Source: Desulfuromonadales bacterium
Lineage (GTDB): Bacteria; Desulfobacterota; Desulfuromonadia; Desulfuromonadales; BM103
Assembly: GCA_030630015.1 (NCBI GenBank)
Contig: DAOVNV010000002.1
Span: 1-34,297, forward strand
Direction: 5' to 3'
Length of the DNA stretch: 34,297 bases
Under the pieces are notes generated by a model. It was not told where the DNA came from, ran no database searches, and worked only from the letters and a program-made list of their open reading frames with translations. Within the stretch, counting starts at the first letter, position 1, and every line of letters begins with the position of its first letter. The position numbers were made by a program, and so were the translations under genes. Below, piece by piece: positions 16,164 to 23,087 of this stretch.

Positions 16164-16963
16164 AAGCCATTGACGCGCGCAGAATGCGCAGTAATTTTTC
16201 CGGTCATGCCGGTGAGTATGACCAGTATGCTGCTGTGCAGAAGCGCGTCATTGCCCAATTGCAGATTCAGCTTGAAAAGATCGCCATAGCTGACGGGCCG
16301 GTGCTGGATATCGGGACCGGTACCGGTGCTCTGGCCGAAGCGTTCGGAAGCTGTCATCCCAATTATCCGATTACCGTTATGGACATCGCACACGGCATGA
16401 CCCGACAGGCTAACCAACGACTGGACGGAGTTGTCGCCTGTGATGGAGATGCTCGTTCATTACCCTTCAGGGACGCTGTGTTCGAGACGGTGATTTCCAG
16501 TTCGGTTTACCAGTGGGTTGCCCAGCTTCCCGCGGCTTTTTGCGAGGTTAGTAGAACTCTGAAGGAGGGTGGCTTGTTTGCCGTTGCACTGTTCGGTGAA
16601 CAGACCTTGTGCGAATTGAAGGAGTCCCACAGGCAGGCTGTCGTGGTATGCAACGGGGCACAGAGATCGCATGTGCAGAACTTCCCAGGCAAGGACGAAG
16701 TATGCACTGCACTGCAGGCAGCTGGATTGCATTGTCTGGCGATCGATGCCTACCCTGAGGTCGATTTTCATGAAGACGTCCCGGCTCTGCTTCGCCAGTT
16801 GAAGCAGATTGGTGCGAGCAACGCGTCCAAAGATCGCCCTCGCGGGCTCTCATCGAGAAGGGTCATGCAGAAAATGATGTCGTTCTATGAAGAGGGTTAC
16901 AGGTGTGGCAAGGGTTTGCCAGCGACCTACGAAGTGATCCTGGCTATCGCCAGGAAAAAATAG
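16151..16963 (+). CDS. bioC: Malonyl-ACP O-methyltransferase BioC
   Basis: BioC methylates the free carboxyl of malonyl-ACP with S-adenosylmethionine, disguising it so that fatty acid synthase can build the pimeloyl chain. The N-terminal RMRSNFSGHAGEYDQYAAVQ segment is the typical BioC start; the SAM-binding motif is VLDIGTGTGALAEAF, followed by a DGDARSLPF acidic loop and VISSSVYQWV. The length of 270 aa is normal. AAGGGAG lies 8 nt before the ATG. The gene overlaps bioH and ends the visible operon, with a hairpin a few bases after the stop. bioA, bioD and bioB are not present in the window and must be elsewhere. Confidence 0.92.
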   Translation: MGPVKAIDARRMRSNFSGHAGEYDQYAAVQKRVIAQLQIQLEKIAIADGPVLDIGTGTGALAEAFGSCHPNYPITVMDIAHGMTRQANQRLDGVVACDGDARSLPFRDAVFETVISSSVYQWVAQLPAAFCEVSRTLKEGGLFAVALFGEQTLCELKESHRQAVVVCNGAQRSHVQNFPGKDEVCTALQAAGLHCLAIDAYPEVDFHEDVPALLRQLKQIGASNASKDRPRGLSSRRVMQKMMSFYEEGYRCGKGLPATYEVILAIARKK

Positions 16964-16967
16964 AAAA

Positions 16968-16991
16968 GGGACGGAAAAAGAATTCCGTCCC
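16968..16991. terminator. Bidirectional hairpin terminator between bioC and the ArsR gene
   Basis: GGGACGGAA (16968-16976) and TTCCGTCCC (16983-16991) form a perfect 9-bp stem with a 6-nt loop. On the minus strand it is followed by TTTTC and then TATTTTTT, a good terminator for the ArsR gene. On the plus strand the following T tract is weak. Confidence 0.7.
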
Positions 16992-17021
16992 CAATATGCT
17001 TTTGTTTTCCTCCGGTTTGTT

Positions 17022-17351
17022 TTACGGCCTTTTCACCGGGTTTGTCGGGTCGAGAGTCATCACTCCTTCGAGAAGAGAACCGACGATTTTCTGAGCTTCC
17101 TCCGAAACGACGCGATAGAAGACTTCCACGCCTTCCCTCTGCCCGGTGATGATCCCTTTGTTCTTAAGCAGGGCGAGATGCTGGGAAACCGTTGCTTGGG
17201 GAAGGCCAAGGCATTCCCAGATTTTCTTGACGTTGCAACTCTGTGACATCAGTCCGGCAACGATCTTGAGGCGGACGGGATGCCCGAGGACCTTGAGGAT
17301 TTCCGCTTCACGATCAAAATTCAGGGACTTGTCAAATTCCATGTCGGTCAT
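17022..17351 (-). CDS. ArsR/SmtB-family transcriptional regulator
   Basis: This is a 109-residue winged-helix repressor. The sequence EILKVLGHPVRLKIVAGL is the typical helix 1-2 region, and LGLPQATVSQHLALLKNKGII is the recognition helix followed by the wing (REGVEVFYRV). Cys39 and Cys47 flank the helix-turn-helix, but the ELCVCDL metal motif of ArsR proper is absent, so the inducer could be a thiol-reactive species, another metal or none. GAGGGTGA lies just upstream of the ATG. The gene is divergent from the antiporter operon, and two types of dyad in the shared region are candidate binding sites. The signal sensed is not known. Confidence 0.9.
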   Translation of the reverse strand: MTDMEFDKSLNFDREAEILKVLGHPVRLKIVAGLMSQSCNVKKIWECLGLPQATVSQHLALLKNKGIITGQREGVEVFYRVVSEEAQKIVGSLLEGVMTLDPTNPVKRP

Positions 17352-17379
17352 AGGTCACCCTCTTGGTAAGAACTTAAAT

Positions 17380-17396
17380 ATATAAATATCTTATAT
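17380..17396. promoter_or_regulatory. AT-rich dyad upstream of the ArsR gene
   Basis: ATATAA and TTATAT are separated by 5 bp, about 30 bp before the arsR-type start. ArsR-family repressors commonly bind AT-rich dyads near their own promoter, so this is a plausible autoregulatory operator. The base composition of the region makes chance dyads likely. Confidence 0.35.
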
Positions 17397-17440
17397 TGTA
17401 GACTTTTAATTCATAATGCCTGCATGTGTCAAGCAAATCA

Positions 17441-17507
17441 TGAAAAATGAGCATTTTTCAGGAAAATCTCGACACCTTCCATAGGTCATACTAAAATGCG
17501 CATTTAG
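17441..17507. promoter_or_regulatory. Two related palindromes upstream of the Ca2+/Na+ antiporter
   Basis: A 20-bp dyad at 17441-17460 (TGAAAAATG and CATTTTTCA around a 2-bp centre) and a shorter one at 17491-17507 share the core AAAATG-N-GCATTT. The cores start 49 bp apart. Paired sites of this kind suit a dimeric regulator binding upstream of either divergent gene. Confidence 0.5.
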
Positions 17508-17546
17508 TCTTTTGTGGTTCTTGATTAATCAGATTGGCTTGCTACG

Positions 17547-18509
17547 ATGTTATTTGCCTTGATCCTTACCTTTGCCGGTCTGCTGCTGCTTTATTATGGA
17601 GCGGAATACCTGGTCACCGGCAGTTCCCGCCTGGCACTTTCTTTCGGCATCCGGCCCCTAGTGGTCGGATTGACCGTGGTCGCCTTTGCTACCAGTATGC
17701 CGGAACTGATGGTTTCACTGTTTGCGGCTGTCAAGGGTTCGGCATCGATGGCCGCCGGCAATATTGTTGGCTCCAATATTGCGAATGTCGCTCTTATCCT
17801 CGGGGCAGCTGCCCTGGTCGCCCCCCTGGCTGTCGCCCGGACAACCCTTGTAAAAGAAATTCCAATGATGGTCGTCGCATCAATTGCGGCGTATCTGATG
17901 GCCTGGGATGGGCAACTCGGTTTCGTGAACGGCTTGGCCCTTTTCCTGAGCCTCATCGGATTTCTCGCCTACTGTATCGCTACGGCTCGCCAACCGGCAG
18001 GCCTGGAAAACGGCAATTCCGTGCAGCAGGTGGTTGCCGAAGAAACCACGCATCGCGGTCGCAACGCTTTTCTGGTTCTGATCGGCATGATTGGGTTGGG
18101 GGTTGGCGCCGAATTGATGGTGCGCGGTGCAGTGATGATTGCAACCCGCCTCGGCGTTTCAGAGTTGATTATCGGCCTGTCTATTGTCGCCTTGGGAACC
18201 AGCTTGCCTGAACTTGCCGCTTCGATGATGAGCGCTTCGAAGGGGCAGATGGATATGAGTGTCGGCAATGTGATCGGCAGCAATATTTTTAATGTTCTGT
18301 TTGTGCTCGGCATCTGTCCGATGATCCGTCCCCTTGACATCGAGCCAAGGCTTTTACATCTGGATTTTCCGATCATGCTTGGTTTTTTCCTGTTGCTCAT
18401 TCTTCTCCTGACCCTGCTGCAGCCGCGTCTTTATCTTGGCCGCTGGCGAGGAGCAGTCCTGCTGGGAGGCTACGCCCTTTTTACCATCAGTCTTTTCATC
18501 ACGGGGTGA
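17547..18509 (+). CDS. Calcium/sodium antiporter, CaCA superfamily (YrbG-like)
   Basis: This is an integral membrane cation exchanger of 320 residues with about ten membrane segments. It carries both alpha-repeats that define the family: VAFATSMPELMVSLFAA with GNIVGSNIANV in the N-terminal half, and VALGTSLPELAASMMSA with GNVIGSNIFNV in the C-terminal half. The acidic Glu of each repeat (PEL) is the cation site. The expected job is Ca2+ export coupled to Na+ or K+ movement. It begins an operon with a DUF3108 gene and a pyrophosphatase. The ATG has no strong ribosome-binding site, but translation from it places the first membrane segment at the N-terminus. Confidence 0.93.
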   Translation: MLFALILTFAGLLLLYYGAEYLVTGSSRLALSFGIRPLVVGLTVVAFATSMPELMVSLFAAVKGSASMAAGNIVGSNIANVALILGAAALVAPLAVARTTLVKEIPMMVVASIAAYLMAWDGQLGFVNGLALFLSLIGFLAYCIATARQPAGLENGNSVQQVVAEETTHRGRNAFLVLIGMIGLGVGAELMVRGAVMIATRLGVSELIIGLSIVALGTSLPELAASMMSASKGQMDMSVGNVIGSNIFNVLFVLGICPMIRPLDIEPRLLHLDFPIMLGFFLLLILLLTLLQPRLYLGRWRGAVLLGGYALFTISLFITG

Positions 18510-18568
18510 TCGGGGATGTCATGAACTCGCTGCGGTCCGTTAAGTCCGACAGGCTCTTGGGCGATACA

Positions 18569-19381
18569 ATGCGTTTCCTTACTTTTTTTAGTCTTTTTCT
18601 GCTGTTCCTTTCCGTCTGGCCGGTTCGGGCCGCGCAAGACGGTGGTTTTTCGTCTGTGTGCCGGCACTCCCTTTCTGAAGAACACCATACGTACGATCTT
18701 GACTTCCTCTTTTTTAAGCAGCTTGCTGAAGGGGAATTACAGTTAACCGCAACGCAGCAGCCGAATGTCCTGCGGGCAGAATTGGTAGGTCGTACCCGCG
18801 GCGTTGCCGCCTGGTTGACCGGAGACCGGACGCAGCGTTATGTTTCTTTCATGGAAAGACAGGCTGATGGTTCACTGCGTAGTCTGACCCACGAATCGCA
18901 GGTTACCAAGCGTAGATTTGGTCGTTGGAAAAATAGTCGCAAACGCTACCGGTTTGATTACGTACAACGGAAAGTTTTCCAGGAAAAGGCAAAAGATGGC
19001 ACTTTCTGCCCGGCGAAAGAATTTGATCTCCCTGCCGGCCAACATCCGGTCGACATCCTGACCGGATTTTATAACCTGCGTTCCGGTTGCTACGGAGAGA
19101 TGACTCCTGGCAGGCGCCTCGAGATTCCCACATTCAGTAGCAAGGGGTTTTCGATAATTGATGTCGAGGTCCTGACACCTGCGCAACGGCAAAAAAAATC
19201 TTTTTTCCCTGCGGGAGGGGTCTTGTTGAAAGTGACCCTGGATCCGGAGGTATTCGAGACCACTGATGGAGGTATGTATATCTGGTTCGACGATGTAGGG
19301 CAGCCTGCCCGTGGAATCGTTGAAAATGTCATAGGCCTGGGCGATGTCCGGGGCTATCTGAGGAAAGAAGTCAGCCCATGA
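18569..19381 (+). CDS. Exported DUF3108 domain protein
   Basis: This is a secreted protein of unknown function, 270 aa from the chosen ATG, which gives an immediate signal peptide (MRFLTFFSLFLLFLSVWPVRA). In-frame starts exist at 18521 (ATG with GGGGA upstream) and 18506 (GTG overlapping the antiporter stop), so the true start is uncertain. The mature part resembles DUF3108 periplasmic proteins: a beta-rich body with a central DILTGFYNLRSG segment and a C-terminal PARGIVENVIGLGDVRGYL. These proteins are often thought to be periplasmic beta-barrel-like ligand binders. Its stop overlaps the next ATG. Confidence 0.8.
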   Translation: MRFLTFFSLFLLFLSVWPVRAAQDGGFSSVCRHSLSEEHHTYDLDFLFFKQLAEGELQLTATQQPNVLRAELVGRTRGVAAWLTGDRTQRYVSFMERQADGSLRSLTHESQVTKRRFGRWKNSRKRYRFDYVQRKVFQEKAKDGTFCPAKEFDLPAGQHPVDILTGFYNLRSGCYGEMTPGRRLEIPTFSSKGFSIIDVEVLTPAQRQKKSFFPAGGVLLKVTLDPEVFETTDGGMYIWFDDVGQPARGIVENVIGLGDVRGYLRKEVSP

Positions 19382-21039
19382 AAAACGAGATTGTCTATGT
19401 CATAGGACACCGGAATCCGGATACCGATTCCATCTGCAGTGCTATTGCTTATGCCGATTTGTGCCGACGGTTGGGTGACCAGCGGGTGCGACCTGCCAGG
19501 GCCGGCAATCTCAATCGCCAGACCGAGTTTGTCCTCGAGGCCTTCAACCAGGAGCCACCTGAACTGGTGGCGGATGTCTTCCCGAGGGTTCGTGACGTGG
19601 TTGGCGGGAAACCGGCCACTATTTCTGGAAACGCCCCACTAGCTGATGCGATGCAGATGATGCGCCGCCGGGATATCAGGATGCTGCCTGTGGTTGATGA
19701 CGAAGACCGGCCTGCCGGCGCCCTGATCCTGAAGCGTTTGTCGGAGCATATCTTCCTGCCTGAAGAGGGGAAGCGCATCCGTCAGGTGCTGACCTCACCA
19801 GCGTCCATCCAGTCTTGTCTGAAAGCGGAGGCTCTGCATTTGGAAGATGCCGGTCGGGTGGAGATGCTTGACCTTTTCATCGGTGCCATGGCGTCGCAGA
19901 CATTCGCTCAGATTCTTCAGGAAGCTGATCCGCGTACTGCGGTGGTTTTGACCGGCGACCGAGAGAAGGTCCAGAGCATTGCCCTGGAAATGGGGGTCCG
20001 CCTGCTGATCGTAACCGGGGGCCTCCCTGTCTCCGTAGACTTGTGCAATGCTGCCAAAGCGAGGGGGGTCTGCGTGCTGAGCAGCCCCTTCGATACGGCA
20101 ACCAGTGCCTTGCTGACCCGTCTCTCCACTCCGGTGAAATATCTGGTTGACACCGATATCCCCCAGGTTGTTCCGGAAGACCGCCTGGAACAGCTGAGCG
20201 GGGTCCTCTCTCGGGGAGGGGTGCCTGGAGCTGTGGTGCTGGATAGCGATGGCCGAGTCTGCGGCGTTGCAACCAAGACCAACCTTCTGCGCCCGTCAGC
20301 GATCAAATTAATTCTGGTTGATCACAACGAGTTGTCGCAGGCCGTTCCCGGTGCCGGCCAGGTAGAAATCCTCGAAGTCATCGATCACCATCGTCTCGGC
20401 AATTTTCACACTGAAACGCCGATCAGGTTCATCAATCAGCCTCTCGGAAGTACTTGTTCAATCGTTGCGACCCTCTATCAGCAGGCCGGCCTGGAGCCGG
20501 ATCGCAAGATGGCGGGGTTAATGCTGGCCGGTCTGCTTTCAGATACAGTTCTAATGAAATCACCCACAACCACGGCCACAGACAGGGAACTGGTCAACTG
20601 GTTGTCGCAGTTGGCTGATCTGGATGCAGGCGATTTCGGTCAGAAGATGTTTTTGTCGGGAAGCGCCCTTGCCGAGTACCCTTCGACGGAGGCATTGCTC
20701 CTTGCCGATTTCAAGGAGTATGAGGCAGGTCGTCACAATTTCGGAATCGGGCAGGTCGAAGTGGTTTCCTTTGGAGAATTTCATGATCAGTTCGACGACC
20801 TAAAACAGGGGCTTTCTGAGCTGCGTCAGGCGCGCCAACTCGATTTTGCCGGGTTGCTGGTCAGCGATATTGTCGAGCAGACCAGTCAACTGCTGGTGCA
20901 GGGGGAGGCTGTCCTGGTTGATGCGATCGGTTACCCCCGGCTCAAAACAAACCTGTTCGAGTTAAAGGGCGTGCTTTCAAGAAAGAAGCAGCTCGTCCCT
21001 CATTTGCTCAGGGCCTTCAGAGAATTGTCGGTTGAATAG
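19378..21039 (+). CDS. CBS/DRTGG-containing manganese-dependent inorganic pyrophosphatase (family II)
   Basis: This is a DHH-family pyrophosphatase that hydrolyses PPi to phosphate in the cytoplasm. Residues about 5-60 carry the first metal motif (GHRNPDTDS). Residues 70-300 are a regulatory insert with a CBS motif, a DRTGG-like region (about 125-235) and a second CBS motif; in known members this insert binds AMP/ADP and diadenosine polyphosphates. The catalytic part resumes with VDHNE and EVIDHHRLG, and the DHHA2 domain ends with the SRKKQLVP signature. The length of 553 aa fits the regulated form. The ATG overlaps the DUF3108 stop. Activity is probably tuned by adenylate energy charge. Confidence 0.9.
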   Translation: MKNEIVYVIGHRNPDTDSICSAIAYADLCRRLGDQRVRPARAGNLNRQTEFVLEAFNQEPPELVADVFPRVRDVVGGKPATISGNAPLADAMQMMRRRDIRMLPVVDDEDRPAGALILKRLSEHIFLPEEGKRIRQVLTSPASIQSCLKAEALHLEDAGRVEMLDLFIGAMASQTFAQILQEADPRTAVVLTGDREKVQSIALEMGVRLLIVTGGLPVSVDLCNAAKARGVCVLSSPFDTATSALLTRLSTPVKYLVDTDIPQVVPEDRLEQLSGVLSRGGVPGAVVLDSDGRVCGVATKTNLLRPSAIKLILVDHNELSQAVPGAGQVEILEVIDHHRLGNFHTETPIRFINQPLGSTCSIVATLYQQAGLEPDRKMAGLMLAGLLSDTVLMKSPTTTATDRELVNWLSQLADLDAGDFGQKMFLSGSALAEYPSTEALLLADFKEYEAGRHNFGIGQVEVVSFGEFHDQFDDLKQGLSELRQARQLDFAGLLVSDIVEQTSQLLVQGEAVLVDAIGYPRLKTNLFELKGVLSRKKQLVPHLLRAFRELSVE

Positions 21040-21041
21040 AC

Positions 21042-21083
21042 AAAAAAAGACCCCGCGTAAGGAGGGGGGGGATACGCGGGGTC
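21042..21083 (-). terminator. Strong minus-strand terminator
   Basis: GACCCCGCGTA (21049-21059) pairs perfectly with TACGCGGGGTC (21073-21083) around a 13-nt loop containing a G run. Read on the minus strand the stem is followed by seven Ts (21048-21042), a classic intrinsic terminator for the cytochrome transcript. On the plus strand it lacks a T run but may still block read-through from the pyrophosphatase gene. Confidence 0.75.
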
Positions 21084-21227
21084 CAAAGACTCTTCGGTTT
21101 GCAGGTATCACGAAGAGCTTAGTTAGACTTATAACAAAGACATTGCCGGTGCGCAAGTGAAATTTTTGAGAAATTTTTGAGAAATTTTACCCACTCGGCC
21201 GGTCGGTCAAATAGAGTTATCATAACA

Positions 21228-21261
21228 GGGAAAAGGGCACCATCACTGGCACCCTTTTCCC
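21228..21261. other. Hairpin just downstream of the cytochrome gene
   Basis: GGGAAAAGGG (21228-21237) pairs perfectly with CCCTTTTCCC (21252-21261), with two further G-C pairs beyond two mismatches. It lies 17 bp after the cytochrome stop. No T run follows on either strand, so it may stabilise the 3' end of the mRNA rather than terminate it. Confidence 0.55.
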
Positions 21262-21277
21262 CGAGCATGTTTGTTGA

Positions 21278-21550
21278 TTATTTTTTGTGGCAGTCGTTAC
21301 ACTTGGTCGGCCCACCCATCTCCTTATGGCAGGTCTTGCAGGCGTCTTTGTGTGCAGAAGCCTTGTCGATCACGATTTTGGCAGGCTCTCCCTCGTGGCA
21401 CTTGGCGCAGTCTCCGACTACTTCACTGTGAGCCTTGTGGTTGAAGGTGACGTTGCCCTTCTTAGCTTCGTACACCACGGTGTCTACGGCGATGGCGACG
21501 CCGACGCTGGCGAATGTGATCAGCATCATCAAGATAATCATTTTTTTCAT
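21278..21550 (-). CDS. Periplasmic triheme cytochrome c7 (PpcA family)
   Basis: This is a small periplasmic electron carrier, of the family that shuttles electrons from the inner-membrane quinol side toward the outer membrane in Geobacter. The ATG at 21550 has AGGAGG upstream and gives a signal peptide (MKKMIILMMLITFASVGVAIA); a longer frame upstream is not supported. The 90-aa precursor has three CXXCH heme sites: Cys48-Cys51-His52, Cys71-Cys74-His75 and Cys84-Cys87-His88. Candidate distal His ligands are His38, His41 and His67. The mature part of about 69 residues and the C-terminal GPTKCNDCHKK closely follow PpcA. It is monocistronic and divergent from a membrane-bound HTH gene. Confidence 0.95.
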   Translation of the reverse strand: MKKMIILMMLITFASVGVAIAVDTVVYEAKKGNVTFNHKAHSEVVGDCAKCHEGEPAKIVIDKASAHKDACKTCHKEMGGPTKCNDCHKK

Positions 21551-21778
21551 GGCTTTCCTCCTGAGTTTGAGGTTTTTTATTGGCCGGTTGGCCGGAAACT
21601 GTTTTGTGTCACTTATAACTAAAATGGACGTACAAAACATCAGACATCGGGGGATATACCGCTAGATGTCGGGTTGAAATTCCGTAATTACAGCTAGTTG
21701 AGACGCATGATGTCTGGTCTGAAAACTGTTCTTTTTTTCAGGTTTACAGGGCAGAGCCCCGACTGATAAAATCAGCGA
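21551..21778. other. Divergent intergenic region between the cytochrome and the HTH-membrane gene
   Basis: This 228-bp region must hold both promoters. It contains CAGACATC (21641-21648) and its reverse complement GATGTCTG (21709-21716), plus another GATGTC at 21665. A minus-strand TATAAG near 21620 could be a -10 element for the cytochrome, but its -35 is weak. Confidence 0.4.
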
Positions 21779-22705
21779 ATGGGTATCGAACCGACGGAAA
21801 ATCATACTTCGACTGTTTGTCTGGATGGCAGCAAGGTCAAGCGCCAACGTGAAATTAATGGCTTGACTCAACTGTATATCAGCAAGGTTGTCGGGGTTAC
21901 GACCGATACGATCTCTCGTTGGGAGAATAATCGGTATCCGACGATACGTCGTGAAAATGCGCTCAATCTTGCAGAAGCTCTTGAAGTTCCCCTCGATCAA
22001 ATTCTTCGGAAGTTACCGGAAGAGGAGCTTGCTCCGGAACCCCATCGCACTAGGGTCTTGCCTCTGACTGTTGCGGGAAGTGTTCTGCTGCTGATTGTGA
22101 TGATTGCAGTCTGGTCTTTCCTGTCTCGCCAGGTTCCTGTTGCTGTCAATGTCGTCGCCGAGCGGATTCTGCCAGATTTTGCCGCACCGGCAACGGCAAT
22201 CCCCGTACAGGTGAAGCTGACTCATAATGGCGACGCGCAGGGCTTTATCCTCAGGGAGAATTTCCCACAAGGTTGGCAGCTTCTGGAAGCGTATCCTCCA
22301 CCCTCCAGTTTGGATAATGTCCATGGCGTTGCACGCTGGATCGTCAAGGCCGGTGACCAGGTAGAGAGGATTGTCTACCTGGTACAGGTTGATGCCTCTG
22401 CTTCTCAAGATGGTCCGGCAGCCTTTCGGGGCGAAATCATTGCTGGCACGGGTGATAACCAGATGTCGACTCTGATCCTGGGAGAGACCGGTTTGAAGGT
22501 CGCTTCCGTGCACTGGGCAGATTCCGATGGAGACGGCCGCATTGATGATTTGGAAATGCTGGACACTTCTTATACTGTTGATGAAATGACCGGAGTTCAC
22601 CTCGATTGGGATTACCTGGAGAGCCTCTGGGATGCGGATGGTTATCGTTGGAACGATCAGCAGAAAAGATTCGTGCCGCAGCATGTCGAAGAAAAGTCCC
22701 CCTAA
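21779..22705 (+). CDS. Membrane-anchored HTH protein with periplasmic EF-hand domain
   Basis: The first 75 residues are an XRE/Cro-type HTH (KRQREINGLTQLYISKVVGV, then DTISRWENNRYP). Residues about 93-115 are a single membrane segment, which puts the remaining 190 residues in the periplasm. That part begins beta-rich and ends with a perfect 12-residue EF-hand loop, Asp248-Ser-Asp-Gly-Asp-Gly-Arg-Ile-Asp-Asp-Leu-Glu259. The layout (cytoplasmic HTH, one membrane span, periplasmic sensor) recalls RodZ and ToxR-like one-component regulators, but the domains differ. It could transmit a periplasmic Ca2+ or ligand signal to DNA. Divergence from the triheme cytochrome suggests a possible target; that is inference. 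The Shine-Dalgarno is weak. Confidence 0.82.
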   Translation: MGIEPTENHTSTVCLDGSKVKRQREINGLTQLYISKVVGVTTDTISRWENNRYPTIRRENALNLAEALEVPLDQILRKLPEEELAPEPHRTRVLPLTVAGSVLLLIVMIAVWSFLSRQVPVAVNVVAERILPDFAAPATAIPVQVKLTHNGDAQGFILRENFPQGWQLLEAYPPPSSLDNVHGVARWIVKAGDQVERIVYLVQVDASASQDGPAAFRGEIIAGTGDNQMSTLILGETGLKVASVHWADSDGDGRIDDLEMLDTSYTVDEMTGVHLDWDYLESLWDADGYRWNDQQKRFVPQHVEEKSP

Positions 22706-22903
22706 TTAGTTTCTATCCGGAAACTAATTTGTGTCGCGTTCTGTTTCTCAACCCCACTGCTATTTTCAGTTCTCTCTGTCGGTGCATTAGCACAGCCACA
22801 AGTGCTTGAACGTGATGCTGTTTTTACTAATTGCCACGTTTTTGTTCTCTTGGTTAAGGTAGAATCACAGACAATCTCCCTAACGCATAAGCTCTCATAG
22901 TTT

Positions 22904-22937
22904 AACGCCATGGATTGACTTCCCGTGGCGTTTTTTT
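22904..22937 (+). terminator. Rho-independent terminator downstream of the HTH gene
   Basis: AACGCCATGG (22904-22913) pairs with CCGTGGCGTT (22923-22932), with one T-G wobble, and the stem runs into a T tract (22931-22937). It is about 200 nt after the HTH stop, so either the HTH mRNA has a long 3' end or a separate small RNA ends here. Confidence 0.8.
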
Positions 22938-23052
22938 GTTGTCCAGTTTTTAGGCGTTTTAGCGTATATTCTTAATATTTATTTAATATAAGATTAATGT
23001 AAATATATTCAACTATAAGCAGGTATTGTGACCGGTTTTTATATTTATTATC

Positions 23053-23081
23053 TTGACAGGGTAGCCGTAGTTTAGTAGAAA
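23053..23081 (+). promoter_or_regulatory. Sigma-70-type promoter of the structured leader
   Basis: TTGACA (23053-23058) is followed after exactly 17 bp by TAGAAA (23076-23081). The region upstream is very AT-rich, like an UP element. Transcription would begin near 23088. Confidence 0.55.
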
Positions 23082-23087
23082 GTACGA

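Larger units (their letters stand above)
21040..21277. other. Gene-free region with tandem hairpins between the pyrophosphatase and cytochrome genes
   Basis: This 238-bp stretch contains three hairpins (21049-21083, 21088-21120 and 21228-21261) and a short tandem repeat of GAGAAATTTT units (21166-21189). No ORF is credible. The two outermost hairpins are annotated separately. Confidence 0.6.

Noticed and set aside
17534-18211. 225-aa plus-strand frame overlapping the antiporter gene
   Set aside because: It is out of frame with a clear CaCA antiporter; low-complexity Arg/Gly/Cys content is typical of shifted frames.
22702-22911. Minus-strand frame of 69 aa in the region after the HTH gene
   Set aside because: No ribosome-binding site, no domain, and it crosses the dyad at the HTH stop and the stem of the terminator.
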